Assembly: GCF_014489845.1 (NCBI RefSeq)
Contig: NZ_JABURY010000006.1
Location: 62,001-126,000, forward strand
Direction: 5' to 3'
DNA: 64,000 nucleotides
Source: Frischella japonica
GTDB lineage: Bacteria; Pseudomonadota; Gammaproteobacteria; Enterobacterales; Orbaceae
A model generated the notes under the pieces. The model had not been told where the DNA came from, searched no databases, and saw nothing but the letters and a program-made list of their open reading frames with translations. Position 1 is the first letter of the stretch. Each line of letters starts with the position of its first letter. Positions 10,469 to 20,812 of the stretch are shown piece after piece. Position numbers and translations under genes: made by a program.

Positions 10469-12538
10469 TTATGCTTGTAATAATGAAATATCTGCAATTT
10501 TTAAGAATAAACTCTGTAGTTTTGATAATAATGCTAAACGATTTAATTTCACTTGTTCATTATCAGTCATGACCATTACCGAAGTAAAAAAGTTGTCCAC
10601 AGGTTCTTTCAAAGCAGCGAGTTCAACTAATGCTTCTTGATAGCGACCTTGATTAAAATAAGGCGCTAATTTATCCGTTAAGACGACAACATGTTTAGCT
10701 AATTCGCCTTCAGCGCCGGCTTCTAACAATGCTGCATTAATGTGTTCAGGTATGATCACTTGCGCTTTAGATAAAATATTGGAGACACGCTTATTTGCTT
10801 CAGCTAAAGATAGCGCAACAGGTAAAGTTCTGAAGTGATTTACTGCTTTTACACGTGCATCAAAATCAGCCGGTTTAGTTGGATTACGGGCTAATACTGA
10901 TTGAATAATATCAATCGCAAATCCTTGTTCTTGATACCAAGCACGGAACCGGCCTTGCATAAAGTTAACAATATCATCGACGACATTTTGATTGGTTAAT
11001 TTATCCCCATAAAGTAAGGTGGCATGACGCGCTAACACCATTAAATCTAGCGGTAGATTTTTTTCAACAATAATACGTAATACGCCGATAGCAGCTCGAC
11101 GTAAAGCAAAAGGATCTTTATCGCCTTTAGGATGTTGGCCAATGCCAAATATTCCAGCTAAGGTATCCATTTTTTCAGCAATAGATACGGCACTAGCAAC
11201 TAAAGAGCTTGGCAGTTCATCACCGGCAAAACGTGGTTTGTATTGTTCTTCAATAGCGATGGCAACGTCGCTATGTTCACCATCTTTGACCGCTAAATAA
11301 CGACCAATGATGCCCTGAGTTTCAGGGAACTCAAAAACGGTATTTGTTACTAAATCACATTTAGCAAGTTTACCAGCACGTTCAGCATGTTTAACATCAG
11401 CATGGATTTGGTGAGCAATATAGCCCGCTAACGCTTCAAGGCGTAATGCTTTATCTTTAACTGTACCCAGTTGTTGTTGGAATAAAACCGTTTCTAAACG
11501 TTGTAAGCGTTTTTCTAAGGATTGTTTTAAATCGGTTTGATAGAAGAATTCTGCATCCGCTAAACGTGGACGTACCACTTTTTCATTACCGGAGATCACC
11601 ACTTGTGGATCTTTTGATTCAATATTGGCAACAAAGATAAAATGAGGTAATAACCGATTTTCTTTATCGTATACTGGGAAGTACTTTTGATCACCTTTCA
11701 TAGTGTAAACTAACGCTTCTGCTGGCACTTCAAGGAACTTTTCCTCAAATTTTGCTGTTAATACTACTGGCCATTCTACCAATGCGGTGACTTCTTCTAG
11801 CAGACTATCTGTCAAATCAGCCCGACCGTTTAGTTGAGCAGCGGCTTGCTCTGCTTGTTGCTTAATAATGGCTTTACGCTGCTGATAATCAGCAATGACT
11901 TTACCGCGCTCAGCCAAAATTTGTGGGTACTGATCAGCATTATCAATGCTAAATTCAGCTTCTCCCATAAAACGATGACCGCGAATAATGCGATCGGATT
12001 GAATATCTAAAATTGATCCCGGTACTAATTCATCACCATATAACATGGTAACGGTATGACTTGGGCGAATAAATTCTACTTGTTTAGCGGCCCAGCGCAT
12101 TGGCTTAGGAATAGGTAATTTGCTCAGCGCAGCTTTAACTATATCACATAACAGATTAACAACCGGTTGACCAGGTTGATTTAGCGTATAAGCTAACCAT
12201 TCACCTTTATCAGTTGTTACACGCTCTGCTTGATCAACTGTAATACCACAACCACGCGCCCACCCCTCAGCAGCTTTGGTCGGTTTGCCTTCTGCATCAA
12301 ATGCAGCACTCACTGCCGGACCACGTTTAAATACTTGGCTATCAGGTTGGGTATCATCCAAATTTAGTACTTTTAACGCTAAGCGACGTGGTGAGGCGTA
12401 CCAAAGTACTTCACCATGGCTTAAATTCGCATTATCTAATTGCTCAATAAAATTTGCCGCAAAACTTTCGGCTAATGTTCGCAGTGCTTTTGGTGGTAAC
12501 TCTTCAGTACCAATTTCAACTAAAAATGTTTTTTGCAT
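10469..12538 (-). CDS. glyS: Glycyl-tRNA synthetase beta subunit
   Basis: The 689-residue beta chain (same length as E. coli) of the alpha2-beta2 bacterial glycyl-tRNA synthetase. Recognisable stretches: N-terminal [106 protein letters not shown] and the C-terminal anticodon-binding-type region ending [19 protein letters not shown]. It starts 12 bases after glyQ and is surely cotranscribed with it. Confidence 0.98.
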   Translation of the reverse strand: MQKTFLVEIGTEELPPKALRTLAESFAANFIEQLDNANLSHGEVLWYASPRRLALKVLNLDDTQPDSQVFKRGPAVSAAFDAEGKPTKAAEGWARGCGITVDQAERVTTDKGEWLAYTLNQPGQPVVNLLCDIVKAALSKLPIPKPMRWAAKQVEFIRPSHTVTMLYGDELVPGSILDIQSDRIIRGHRFMGEAEFSIDNADQYPQILAERGKVIADYQQRKAIIKQQAEQAAAQLNGRADLTDSLLEEVTALVEWPVVLTAKFEEKFLEVPAEALVYTMKGDQKYFPVYDKENRLLPHFIFVANIESKDPQVVISGNEKVVRPRLADAEFFYQTDLKQSLEKRLQRLETVLFQQQLGTVKDKALRLEALAGYIAHQIHADVKHAERAGKLAKCDLVTNTVFEFPETQGIIGRYLAVKDGEHSDVAIAIEEQYKPRFAGDELPSSLVASAVSIAEKMDTLAGIFGIGQHPKGDKDPFALRRAAIGVLRIIVEKNLPLDLMVLARHATLLYGDKLTNQNVVDDIVNFMQGRFRAWYQEQGFAIDIIQSVLARNPTKPADFDARVKAVNHFRTLPVALSLAEANKRVSNILSKAQVIIPEHINAALLEAGAEGELAKHVVVLTDKLAPYFNQGRYQEALVELAALKEPVDNFFTSVMVMTDNEQVKLNRLALLSKLQSLFLKIADISLLQA

Positions 12539-12550
12539 GATCGTGTCTCC

Positions 12551-13486
12551 TTACTTTGCAGTGATTGGCGTTGGTTGATTGTCGTTATGACACATCGGGA
12601 ATCCTAACGCTTCACGCGACGCATAATAAGCTTCGGCGACCATTTTAGTTAACGTTCTGATTCTTAAAATATAACGTTGACGTTCTGTAACAGAAATGGC
12701 TTTACGTGCATCAAGTAAATTAAAACAATGTGCAGCTTTTAAAATGCGTTCATAAGCCGGTAATGGCAACGGTTTTTCTAGTTCTAATAAGTAACGTGCT
12801 TCTTGTTCATGTTGATCAAAGCAATAAAATAAGAAATCCGTGTTAGCATACTCAAAGTTATAAGTAGATTGTTCAACTTCATTTTGATGGAAAACATCGC
12901 CATAAGTTGTTTTACCAAAGGCTCCATCACTCCAAACAAGATCATAAACACTATCAACTCCTTGAATATACATCGCTAAACGTTCAAGTCCGTAGGTGAT
13001 CTCGCCGGTGACTGGCTTACACTCTAATCCTCCAACTTGCTGGAAATAAGTGAATTGAGTGACTTCCATACCATTTAGCCACACTTCCCAACCTAATCCC
13101 CAAGCGCCAAGGGTTGGATTTTCCCAGTTGTCTTCCACAAAGCGAATATCATTAATAGTAGGATCAAGACCAAGTTGTTTGAGAGAACCTAAATAAAGTT
13201 CCTGAATGTTTTCTGGTGATGGTTTTAAGATAACCTGAAATTGATAATAATGTTGTAACCGATTTGGATTTTCACCATAACGACCATCGGTCGGGCGACG
13301 AGAAGGTTGCACATAAGCAGCATTAATCGGTTCTGGTCCGAGCGCACGAAGGCAAGTCATTGGGTGCGATGTTCCAGCACCTACTTCCATATCTAAAGGT
13401 TGAATAATTGTACAACCTTGGTTTGCCCAATAATCCTGTAGCGTTAGGATTAATCCTTGAAAGGTTTTGACATTAAACTTTTGCAT
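12551..13486 (-). CDS. glyQ: Glycyl-tRNA synthetase alpha subunit
   Basis: The 311-residue catalytic alpha chain of glycyl-tRNA synthetase (E. coli 303). It carries the class II core: [73 protein letters not shown] and [21 protein letters not shown]. It charges tRNA(Gly) together with GlyS encoded directly downstream. Divergent from tag, with a 135-base gap that must hold both promoters. Confidence 0.98.
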   Translation of the reverse strand: MQKFNVKTFQGLILTLQDYWANQGCTIIQPLDMEVGAGTSHPMTCLRALGPEPINAAYVQPSRRPTDGRYGENPNRLQHYYQFQVILKPSPENIQELYLGSLKQLGLDPTINDIRFVEDNWENPTLGAWGLGWEVWLNGMEVTQFTYFQQVGGLECKPVTGEITYGLERLAMYIQGVDSVYDLVWSDGAFGKTTYGDVFHQNEVEQSTYNFEYANTDFLFYCFDQHEQEARYLLELEKPLPLPAYERILKAAHCFNLLDARKAISVTERQRYILRIRTLTKMVAEAYYASREALGFPMCHNDNQPTPITAK

Positions 13487-13621
13487 GATGTTATCTTTTT
13501 GAATTGTATGTGTTCAGAATAAATAATTGGCTATTTTATACTGTTTATTATTCATTGTGGAAGTGTTAATCTTAACAGATTGTAATTAAATTGAAAAAGC
13601 GACCTGGTAGGGGAGATATAT

Positions 13622-14191
13622 TTGAACCAGAATCATATTCGTTGTGCTTGGGTAACGAACGATCCAATATATATTCATTATCATGATTATGAATGGGGAC
13701 AACCCCAATATGATAGTCTGAAGTTATTTGAAAAAATATGTTTAGAAGGGCAACAGGCGGGTTTATCTTGGATTACTGTTCTTAAAAAGCGCGATGAATA
13801 TCGCCGTTGTTTTTTTAATTTTGATCCGCATAAAATTATCAATATGACTCAAAATGATATTGAAAAGTTAATACAAAACCCTGGTCTTATTCGGCATCGT
13901 TTGAAACTTAATGCCATTATTAAAAATGCACAAGCTTATCTAGTGATGCAGAATAACGGTGAAGATTTTGGGAAATTTATTTGGTCGTTTGTAGATGGTA
14001 AACCTATAATTAATGCTTATCAGAATATTCATGAAATTCCAACCCGTACTGTGATTTCACGCCAAATGTCTATCGCATTAAAGAAAAAAGGGTTTGTTTT
14101 TGTGGGCGAAACCATTTGTTATGCTTTTATGCAATCAATGGGGTTGGTTAATGATCACTTAGTAGATTGTTATTATCGTTGTTTTAAGTAA
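13622..14191 (+). CDS. tag: 3-methyladenine DNA glycosylase I
   Basis: Removes 3-methyladenine from alkylated DNA; 189 residues. Close to E. coli Tag: CAWVTNDPIYIHYHDYEWG, the long block LFEKICLEGQQAGLSWITV, FVDGKP and C-terminal VGETICYAFMQSMGLVNDH. The structural zinc ligands are retained: an N-terminal Cys and His (C8, H21) and the C-terminal H and C of NDHLVDC. Translation starts at TTG 13622, with AGGGGAG ending 7 bases upstream; no better-placed ATG exists. The MerR-type gene starts 9 bases after its stop, so the two form an operon. Confidence 0.95.
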   Translation: MNQNHIRCAWVTNDPIYIHYHDYEWGQPQYDSLKLFEKICLEGQQAGLSWITVLKKRDEYRRCFFNFDPHKIINMTQNDIEKLIQNPGLIRHRLKLNAIIKNAQAYLVMQNNGEDFGKFIWSFVDGKPIINAYQNIHEIPTRTVISRQMSIALKKKGFVFVGETICYAFMQSMGLVNDHLVDCYYRCFK

Positions 14192-14200
14192 TGGAATAAA

Positions 14201-14626
14201 ATGAAAATTAATGAATTGGCAAAAGTAGTTGGTTGTTCAACTGAAACAATACGTTTTTATGAAAAAACAGGTTTACTTTTTCGGCCAGAACGAGGTGCAA
14301 ACAATTACCGTATTTATCATAAGAAGCATCTTGAACGCTTATTATTTATTCGTAATTGTCGGGCGCTTGAAATGAGCCACGATGAAATAAAAACATTAAT
14401 CACTATTATGGTAAATCCAAACAATCAGGCGGAACATGATAATGCCCATCAGTTATTGCAAGCCCATTTACAACATATTGATGAACGGATAGAAGAATTA
14501 ACCAATTTACGTCAGCAACTAATGAAATTACAAAATCATTGCCATTCTTCCAATCAATCATGTGGTATTTTGCAAGAGCTAACAGAAATGTCAGTGACTG
14601 TAAAATCGACTAAAAACCATCTATAA
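14201..14626 (+). CDS. MerR-family regulator, CadR/PbrR-like
   Basis: A 141-residue MerR-type activator. The N-terminal winged helix (KINELAKVVGCSTETIRFYEKTGLL, then NNYRIYHKKHLERLLFIRNCRALEMSHDEIK) matches the Cd(II)/Pb(II)-responsive CadR group, followed by a dimerisation coiled coil (about 80-118). The C-terminal metal loop keeps two cysteines (HCHSSNQSCGILQEL). The cysteine that CadR and ZntR place at the start of the dimer helix (about residue 77-79) is absent; that region reads NPNNQAEHDNAH. Metal preference therefore cannot be assigned. A plausible target is the zntA promoter at 47764-47794. It is cotranscribed with tag, an unusual partner. Confidence 0.85.
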   Translation: MKINELAKVVGCSTETIRFYEKTGLLFRPERGANNYRIYHKKHLERLLFIRNCRALEMSHDEIKTLITIMVNPNNQAEHDNAHQLLQAHLQHIDERIEELTNLRQQLMKLQNHCHSSNQSCGILQELTEMSVTVKSTKNHL

Positions 14627-14753
14627 TCTCTTTTTTCTATGGATTAAAACTTAATTAAATGTAAAAATAGACTTCGTAGGAATGATCTTTCTTTTTAAAA
14701 AGAAAAAAATAATTTAAAAAACAAAAATAATTTTAAAATGCGAAGTTAATAAG

Positions 14754-15710
14754 ATGAAAAAAAATAATACTAATTATAAAATCATAACAGGCTGTATCAC
14801 TGATCTCCAAATATTTAATACTGAAGATGAATTTATCGATGCTCACAAACAGTCAGGGCTAACTGAAATTGATTTATCGAATATTGGTGAGTTAAAACGA
14901 GTTAGGACGGATGATATAAAATTTAGGCAGAATCTGTCAGAAAACGATGATCCTAAATTGGGATTAGTTCAATTTTTCAGTTGTAAAATAGGAACTAATG
15001 TGGTTGAAGGTGTCTTCTCACGTATCATATTTAATGAAGGTGACCATGTCGAGATAGTTGCTGAATCTATGGGGGATGGTAGCTATTTTGCCTTCGCATT
15101 ACATCGCACATCAGATCGCTATTTATTTCTACATCCTTATACGGATAAGGGAACCAGAGCGTACCTAAATTTTGGACCAAGTCAAAATAAAATAATTTTT
15201 GCGCTTAGTTGTATTGGAATTTTAGGATTATTTATATTAATTTATTTTTTTAGTATTTCTGAATTACCCTCTTTTAGCGTAGAAATGATCTTTATTTTGT
15301 GCTGTCTATCAATTTTGCTATGTCCCAGTTATATTGTGCTTTTAAAATATAAAAATTTAGGTTCAAAAATAGCTGATAAAATATTTAGAACATTAGGGTA
15401 TCAAAAACCTAGGCACATTGATATTCAATTAGAAGTGAATAAATTTAATGATAAAATGTTAGAATCATTTGCCGCTTTTGGTTATTTCAAAGCGCAAGAG
15501 GGGGAAAGCGTTTTGCAATTTAATGATTTCTTGGAATTTTATGAAGAGTTTGAACGTGAAGATGATACGGAAGATGATATTTATTTTAAAAAATATTTTA
15601 TTGATAAATTCAAAATAAAAGGACTTAATTGGTTTTATGTTAAACTCGATCCGTTAACAGTTCCAAAAGAAGTTGAGATTATTAATACTCAAACAGATCA
15701 AATTGATTAA
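14754..15710 (+). CDS. Orphan membrane protein, possibly T6SS-effector-like
   Basis: A 318-residue protein I cannot assign firmly. It has a soluble N-terminal domain (about 1-143) with QFFSCKIGTNVVEGVFSRIIF and GDHVEIVAESMGDGSYFAFAL, two transmembrane segments (about 147-168 and 175-197), then a mainly acidic soluble C-terminal domain (about 200-318). The layout, with a small beta-rich domain followed by paired membrane helices, recalls proteins annotated as putative type VI secretion effectors in enterics, but that is recall only. It is very AT-rich, has no clear Shine-Dalgarno and has no functional neighbour: tag-merR lies upstream on the same strand and an MFS gene converges on it. Confidence 0.6.
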   Translation: MKKNNTNYKIITGCITDLQIFNTEDEFIDAHKQSGLTEIDLSNIGELKRVRTDDIKFRQNLSENDDPKLGLVQFFSCKIGTNVVEGVFSRIIFNEGDHVEIVAESMGDGSYFAFALHRTSDRYLFLHPYTDKGTRAYLNFGPSQNKIIFALSCIGILGLFILIYFFSISELPSFSVEMIFILCCLSILLCPSYIVLLKYKNLGSKIADKIFRTLGYQKPRHIDIQLEVNKFNDKMLESFAAFGYFKAQEGESVLQFNDFLEFYEEFEREDDTEDDIYFKKYFIDKFKIKGLNWFYVKLDPLTVPKEVEIINTQTDQID

Positions 15711-15887
15711 GAGCAATAATGATTAAATAATAGGCAGACATTATAAATCGTTTTATTTGTGTTCGTCTAAATCTGGTCATTATTAATGATAATTGGAATA
15801 AAATGCCAAGATAGAGATAGGGAATCTTGTCTCGATATCAAAACAAAGCTTCAATGCAACCTAAAATTAATTTAACTCCAATATATA

Positions 15888-15927
15888 AGATTGAGTCATA
15901 TGATTAAGATGCCAAATAACTCAATCT
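15888..15927. repeat. Stem-loop between convergent genes
   Basis: AGATTGAGT (15888-15896) and ACTCAATCT (15919-15927) form a perfect 9-base inverted repeat with a 22-base loop, just past the stop of the MFS gene on the minus strand. There is no U-tract, so it may aid rho-dependent ending or 3' stability. Confidence 0.35.
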
Positions 15928-15941
15928 AAGGTTAATATCAT

Positions 15942-17288
15942 TTATTTACTGACTGGTTGCCAACCTTGTTGGGCTAAGGAAACAAAACCAACCACAACAC
16001 CAAGTAAAGCAACAAATGCTATATAAACACCAGCTCCTATGTAAGCATAATGACCCAATAAATGGTTAGGATTAAGTAGGTACAGCGTTAATGTAGGTGT
16101 AATCGCACTAAATAATGCGTAAGCTAAGTTATATGCAAATGATAATCCAGAGTAACGAATTGAAGGGGGGAATGCCCGAGTACCGACAATTGGTAAGGTG
16201 GCAATCGCTCCGGTAAATAACCCAAAAATTGCACAATGGATATAAAGTGCGGTTAAACTCATATCAAGACTTAGCGTAGCATAAAAATAGATGCTGGTTA
16301 TAGCAAGACCTCCCCAGGCGATAATCATATTTCGCTTAGTGCCAATTTTATCTTCTAACCAACCAAAGAATATGCACCCTAGTGTTAGCATTAAAGCAAC
16401 AACACAACCGGCTACTCGACAGTCAATTGATGGTAAATGGTACATGCCACCAAGAATCTTTCCTGGTGTAATCAATACACCCACCATAACCGTAGTTGAA
16501 AGTGACCAGGTTAATATTGCGACTAAAAGGCAGGCAAATTGATGGTTTTTTATAACGGAAATTACCGGGATGTTTTTCTCTAATGCTTTACGTGATGCCA
16601 GTTCTTTAAAAATGGGTGTTTCTGATAAAAAACGACGTAAATAAACAGAAATAATGCCAAATATTCCACCAATAATAAACGGAATACGCCATGCATAGTT
16701 TAGTATATCCACTTTAGTAAAGAGCATATCAATGATGATTGTAATTAGAAAACCTAATAATATACCGCCGGTAATGCCCGACGTTAGGGTACCAATACCA
16801 AAACCATAACGTTGTTTTGGCGTATGTTCGGCAATAAATACCCAAGCCCCAGGCATTTCACCGCCAATTGCTGCACCTTGTAACATACGCATAACCAGTA
16901 ATAGGATTGGTGCCAACATACCAATACTATTATAGGTAGGTAAAATACCAATAATAAATGTCGGTAACGCCATAAGCGCAACACTTAAAGTAAACATCTG
17001 TTTACGACCAACTTTGTCGCCAAAGTGCGCCATTATAATACCACCAATTGGTCTAACTAAATAACCGGCGGCGAAAATACCCCATGCAAAAAGTTCTTTA
17101 GTAAATAAACTAAGCGAATCAGGGAAAAAAAGTGGCGCGACGATAAGATCGACATAGAGTGCATAAATGACAAAATCATAAAATTCAAGTGTGCCACCTA
17201 ATGATGACAAAATAAGTGTTTTAATGTCTTTTGGGTTTAATGGACGAGCTTCAGGTCGTCCTTCGGCAGTGATATCTGAATGACTCAT
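15942..17288 (-). CDS. MFS transporter, metabolite:H+ symporter (MHS) family
   Basis: A 448-residue inner-membrane carrier with twelve hydrophobic segments. Typical MHS signatures: SSLGGTLEFYDFVIYAL at the first helix, RPIGGIIMAHFGDKVGRKQMFT at loop 2-3, RMLQGAAIGGEMPGAWVFIAEH in helix 4, and the second-half repeat WLEDKIGTKRNMI. The family includes ProP, KgtP and ShiA; the substrate cannot be told from sequence, though organic acids or osmolytes are usual. It is divergent from mnmE and has no obvious catabolic neighbours. Confidence 0.88.
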   Translation of the reverse strand: MSHSDITAEGRPEARPLNPKDIKTLILSSLGGTLEFYDFVIYALYVDLIVAPLFFPDSLSLFTKELFAWGIFAAGYLVRPIGGIIMAHFGDKVGRKQMFTLSVALMALPTFIIGILPTYNSIGMLAPILLLVMRMLQGAAIGGEMPGAWVFIAEHTPKQRYGFGIGTLTSGITGGILLGFLITIIIDMLFTKVDILNYAWRIPFIIGGIFGIISVYLRRFLSETPIFKELASRKALEKNIPVISVIKNHQFACLLVAILTWSLSTTVMVGVLITPGKILGGMYHLPSIDCRVAGCVVALMLTLGCIFFGWLEDKIGTKRNMIIAWGGLAITSIYFYATLSLDMSLTALYIHCAIFGLFTGAIATLPIVGTRAFPPSIRYSGLSFAYNLAYALFSAITPTLTLYLLNPNHLLGHYAYIGAGVYIAFVALLGVVVGFVSLAQQGWQPVSK

Positions 17289-17590
17289 GAAAATACCTTA
17301 TTAATATTATTAAATTAGTGGGTTAGTTCTACATTGCACTGTGTATTAATCTAAATTCATCAAATCTTTGGTTAAAGTATTAGCATAAATAACGACAGAT
17401 ATAATGTGATAAAATTTCGAAAATTTATCTTAAATAAAACGATAAGATATTCAATTATGCCATAAAAATAAACAGTTGCCAGAAAAATTGATGAATATTG
17501 TCGTCAGTTAATGGCATGTAACTGGTTTTAAAAAAAAGGGTATTAATGTTATGATTAGCTTAATTTTTAGATAGGTTAGAAATGTTATAA
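17289..17590. other. Divergent intergenic region, MFS gene / mnmE
   Basis: 302 bases without a gene. It must hold promoters for both flanking genes. The only structure I see is an inverted repeat TTATCTTA (17425-17432) ... TAAGATA (17443-17449). The same octamer, in the same inverted arrangement, occurs upstream of moaC (32783-32815). Confidence 0.4.
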
Positions 17591-18952
17591 ATGAATTTAG
17601 ATACAATTATTGCTCAGGCAACAGCACCAGGTCGTGGTGGTGTTGGTATTTTAAGAATATCTGGTCGTCAAGCACAAACCGTCGCGCATGCTGTTTTGGG
17701 TAGATTACCCAAACCTCGTTATGCTGAATACTTGTCATTCTATGATGAAAATGGGCAAGTCATCGATCAAGGTATTGCACTTTTTTTTCCTAACCCACAT
17801 TCATTTACTGGGGAAGATGTTTTAGAACTGCAAGGACATGGCGGTCCGGTTATTTTAGATTTATTAATCAAACGTATTTTATCTATCCCATCAGTTCGAA
17901 TTGCCAGACCAGGCGAATTTTCACAGCGCGCATTTTTAAATGATAAACTTGATTTAGCACAAGCTGAAGCGATTGCCGATTTAATTGATGCCAGTTCAGA
18001 ACAAGCCGCTAAATCTGCTATTTCTTCTTTGCAAGGTGTATTTTCGAATAAAATCAATGAGTTAGTTAACTTGTTGATTAATTTGCGTATTTTTGTTGAA
18101 GCTGCAATTGATTTTCCAGAGGAAGAGATAGATTTTTTATCCGATGGTAAAATTGAAGCACAGTTGAAGGATGTTATTGCGCAGTTAGATGCTGTAAGAC
18201 GTGAAGCCAAACACGGTTCATTATTGCGCGAAGGAATGAAAGTAGTAATTGCTGGTCGACCAAATGCCGGTAAATCCAGTTTGCTTAATGCCTTAGCTGG
18301 GCGCAATGCGGCAATTGTTACTGATATTGCCGGTACCACGCGAGATGTTTTACGTGAACATATTCATATTGATGGTATGCCACTACATATTATTGATACA
18401 GCCGGGTTACGAGAAGCGAGTGATGAGGTTGAACGTATCGGCATTGAAAGAGCATGGAATGAGATAAAACATGCTGATCGTGTTTTATTTATGGTTGATG
18501 GTACGACGACGGATGAAATTAATCCAGAAAAATTATGGCCAACGTTTATGCAACGTTTACCAAGTCATATTCCGGTTACCATCATTCGTAATAAAGCAGA
18601 TTTAACGGGTGAAACATTGGGCTATAGTGAAGTAGATCAATATGCACTAATACGGCTTTCTGCTCGAACCGGTCAAGGTATTGATTCGTTGAGAGAACAT
18701 TTAAAACAATCAATGGGCTTTTCAACCACGACTGAAGGCGGTTTTTTAGCCCGAAGACGTCATTTACAAGCGCTGGAAAATGCTGCTAAGCATCTTGACG
18801 CTGGTTTAGAACAATTAATAGTATTTCATGCAGGTGAATTATTGGCTGAAGAACTGCGTCTAGCACAAGAATCACTGAGCGAAATTACTGGTACTTTTAC
18901 TTCAGATGATCTACTCGGTAAGATCTTTGGTTCGTTTTGTATTGGTAAGTGA
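17591..18952 (+). CDS. mnmE: tRNA modification GTPase MnmE
   Basis: With MnmG, installs the aminomethyl or carboxymethylaminomethyl group on U34 of several tRNAs; 453 residues. The N-terminal formyl-tetrahydrofolate-binding domain is clear ([41 protein letters not shown]). The embedded G domain has its P-loop [14 protein letters not shown], the switch [16 protein letters not shown] and NKAD. The C-terminus ends with the conserved CIGK, whose cysteine is needed for activity. MnmG is not in the window. The later step in the same pathway is represented by the stand-alone mnmD at 23130-23840. Confidence 0.98.
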   Translation: MNLDTIIAQATAPGRGGVGILRISGRQAQTVAHAVLGRLPKPRYAEYLSFYDENGQVIDQGIALFFPNPHSFTGEDVLELQGHGGPVILDLLIKRILSIPSVRIARPGEFSQRAFLNDKLDLAQAEAIADLIDASSEQAAKSAISSLQGVFSNKINELVNLLINLRIFVEAAIDFPEEEIDFLSDGKIEAQLKDVIAQLDAVRREAKHGSLLREGMKVVIAGRPNAGKSSLLNALAGRNAAIVTDIAGTTRDVLREHIHIDGMPLHIIDTAGLREASDEVERIGIERAWNEIKHADRVLFMVDGTTTDEINPEKLWPTFMQRLPSHIPVTIIRNKADLTGETLGYSEVDQYALIRLSARTGQGIDSLREHLKQSMGFSTTTEGGFLARRRHLQALENAAKHLDAGLEQLIVFHAGELLAEELRLAQESLSEITGTFTSDDLLGKIFGSFCIGK

Positions 18953-19072
18953 TTATTTTTATTAATAAATTTGTTATTACGGTTATTTTCCTCATATCAT
19001 GGGGGTTATCTGAATCAGTATTAAATTGAGATAATTTATTGTGTTAATAATCTTTTAATTTTGGGAAACGTT

Positions 19073-20008
19073 ATGTCATCGGGGTTAGCACTGGAGTTAG
19101 TGGGTCTTAAAAAAATCTACAAAAATGGGGTTGTAGCATTAAAAGGTATTGATCTACAAGTTAAAGCAGGTGATTTTTATGCATTACTTGGTCCAAATGG
19201 TGCAGGTAAATCAACTACCATTGGCATTATTAGTTCGTTAGTCACCAAAACATCAGGTCAGGTAAAAATTTTTGGTTATGATTTAGATCATGATGTTGTC
19301 AATGCAAAGCGTCAACTTGGTCTAGTGCCGCAAGAATTTAATTTTAATCCCTTCGAAACGGTGTTTCAGATTGTTGCAAATCAAGGTGGATATTACGGTT
19401 TGCCTCGTAAAGTGGCAATACAAAGAGCTGAAAGATATCTGCGTATTCTTGATTTGTGGGAAAAACGTAATAGTCGAGCCAGAGCACTATCTGGTGGAAT
19501 GAAACGGAGATTAATGATTGCCAGGGCATTAGTTCATGAACCAAAATTATTAATTCTTGATGAGCCAACTGCTGGAGTTGATATTGAACTACGTCGTTCA
19601 ATGTGGGAATTTTTGCGAAAAATCAATCAACAGGGTATTACTATTATTCTCACGACACATTATTTGGAAGAAGCTGAAATGTTATGTCGTCATATAGGTA
19701 TCATTCAACACGGCACTTTAATTGCCAATACCTCAATGAAGCAATTACTAGCGAATTCTAAATCTGAAACGTTAATCTTTGAGTATTTACCTATTGAGAA
19801 ACAACCACAATTACCGGGTTATCAATATAAAATCACTGAACCAGGTTCCCTCGAAGTGGTGATTAGTAAGGAACAAGGGTTGAATCAGTTATTTAGTTTA
19901 TTGTTGGAACAAAAAATTACAGTGATGAGTATGCACAATAAATCGAATCGTTTAGAAGAATTATTTATTGACTTGGTGAGTCAACCGCAAGGTGGTAATT
20001 ATGTTTAA
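19073..20008 (+). CDS. yadG: ABC transporter ATP-binding protein YadG
   Basis: A 311-residue ATPase of an ABC-2 type exporter, very close to E. coli YadG. Walker A is GPNGAGKST, the signature LSGGMKRR and Walker B LLILDEPTAGVD, followed by the switch histidine in TTHYLEEAE. I start at ATG 19073 (MSSGLALEL), which matches the E. coli N-terminus; an in-frame TTG at 19061 is less likely. The permease gene yadH begins within its last codons (8-base overlap), so the two are translationally coupled. Substrate unknown. Confidence 0.95.
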   Translation: MSSGLALELVGLKKIYKNGVVALKGIDLQVKAGDFYALLGPNGAGKSTTIGIISSLVTKTSGQVKIFGYDLDHDVVNAKRQLGLVPQEFNFNPFETVFQIVANQGGYYGLPRKVAIQRAERYLRILDLWEKRNSRARALSGGMKRRLMIARALVHEPKLLILDEPTAGVDIELRRSMWEFLRKINQQGITIILTTHYLEEAEMLCRHIGIIQHGTLIANTSMKQLLANSKSETLIFEYLPIEKQPQLPGYQYKITEPGSLEVVISKEQGLNQLFSLLLEQKITVMSMHNKSNRLEELFIDLVSQPQGGNYV

Positions 20009-20771
20009 CTTATACTGGATTGCTTTAAAAAGTATTTGGCGTAAAGAAGTTACACGTTTTTTGCGTATTTGGGTACAAACGTTAATTCCTCCAGTTGTAA
20101 CGATGTCGCTGTACTTTATTATTTTTGGCAATTTAATTGGCGCTCGAGTCGGGCAGATGGGCGGTTTTAGTTATATGCATTTTATTGTACCGGGATTGAT
20201 TATGATGTCGGTCATTACTAACTCTTATACTAATGTGTGTTCATCATTTTTTAGCGCTAAATTCCAACATAATATTGAAGAACTATTGGTTGCGCCTGTT
20301 CCAACGCATATTATTATTTGGGGATATGTGGGAGGCGGTGTTGCTCGGGGTATATGTACTGGGGCTTTGGTCACAGTTGTATCTATGTTATTTGTAACAT
20401 ATGATGTCCATTCCTGGTTGATTGTGGTGATAACGTTGCTGTTAACCTCTATTTTATTCTCATTAGCTGGATTACTAAATGCTGTGTATGCAAAGTCATT
20501 CGATGATATCAGTATCATTCCTACTTTTGTTTTAACACCATTGACCTATTTAGGTGGTGTATTTTATTCATTAATATTATTACCAGAATTTTGGCAATGG
20601 GTATCTAAATTAAATCCGATTGTCTATATGATTAATGGTTTTCGCTACGGATTTTTAGGGATTTCTGATGTGCCATTAATAGTTACCTTTGCTATGTTAT
20701 TCTTGTTTGTCGTTGTGTTATATGCTATAACTTGGAAAATTATTGAATCTGGACGCGGTTTACGTAACTAG
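20001..20771 (+). CDS. yadH: ABC transporter permease YadH
   Basis: A 256-residue ABC-2 type membrane subunit with six hydrophobic segments, partner of YadG. Matches to E. coli YadH run throughout: YWIALKSIWRKEV, RIWVQTLIPPVVTMSLYFIIFG, HFIVPGLIMMSVITNSY, EELLVAPVPTHIIIWGYVGGG, LTPLTYLGGVFYSLILLP and NPIVYMINGFRYGFLG. The ATG at 20001 overlaps the end of yadG. In E. coli yadGH neighbour can; here can is about 26 kb away. Confidence 0.95.
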   Translation: MFNLYWIALKSIWRKEVTRFLRIWVQTLIPPVVTMSLYFIIFGNLIGARVGQMGGFSYMHFIVPGLIMMSVITNSYTNVCSSFFSAKFQHNIEELLVAPVPTHIIIWGYVGGGVARGICTGALVTVVSMLFVTYDVHSWLIVVITLLLTSILFSLAGLLNAVYAKSFDDISIIPTFVLTPLTYLGGVFYSLILLPEFWQWVSKLNPIVYMINGFRYGFLGISDVPLIVTFAMLFLFVVVLYAITWKIIESGRGLRN

Positions 20772-20812
20772 TTTTTATACATTAAAAAGGCTGTTTTAGG
20801 AGGCATATCATA

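Noticed and set aside
14690-14712. Palindrome TTTCTTTTTAAAAAGAAA before the orphan gene
   Set aside because: Looks like a terminator stem but is made only of A-T pairs except two and lacks a following U-tract; likely base-composition noise.
15778-15797. Fur-like stretch TCATTATTAATGATAATTGG
   Set aside because: It lies between two convergent gene ends, where a repressor site has no promoter to act on, and the match is poor.
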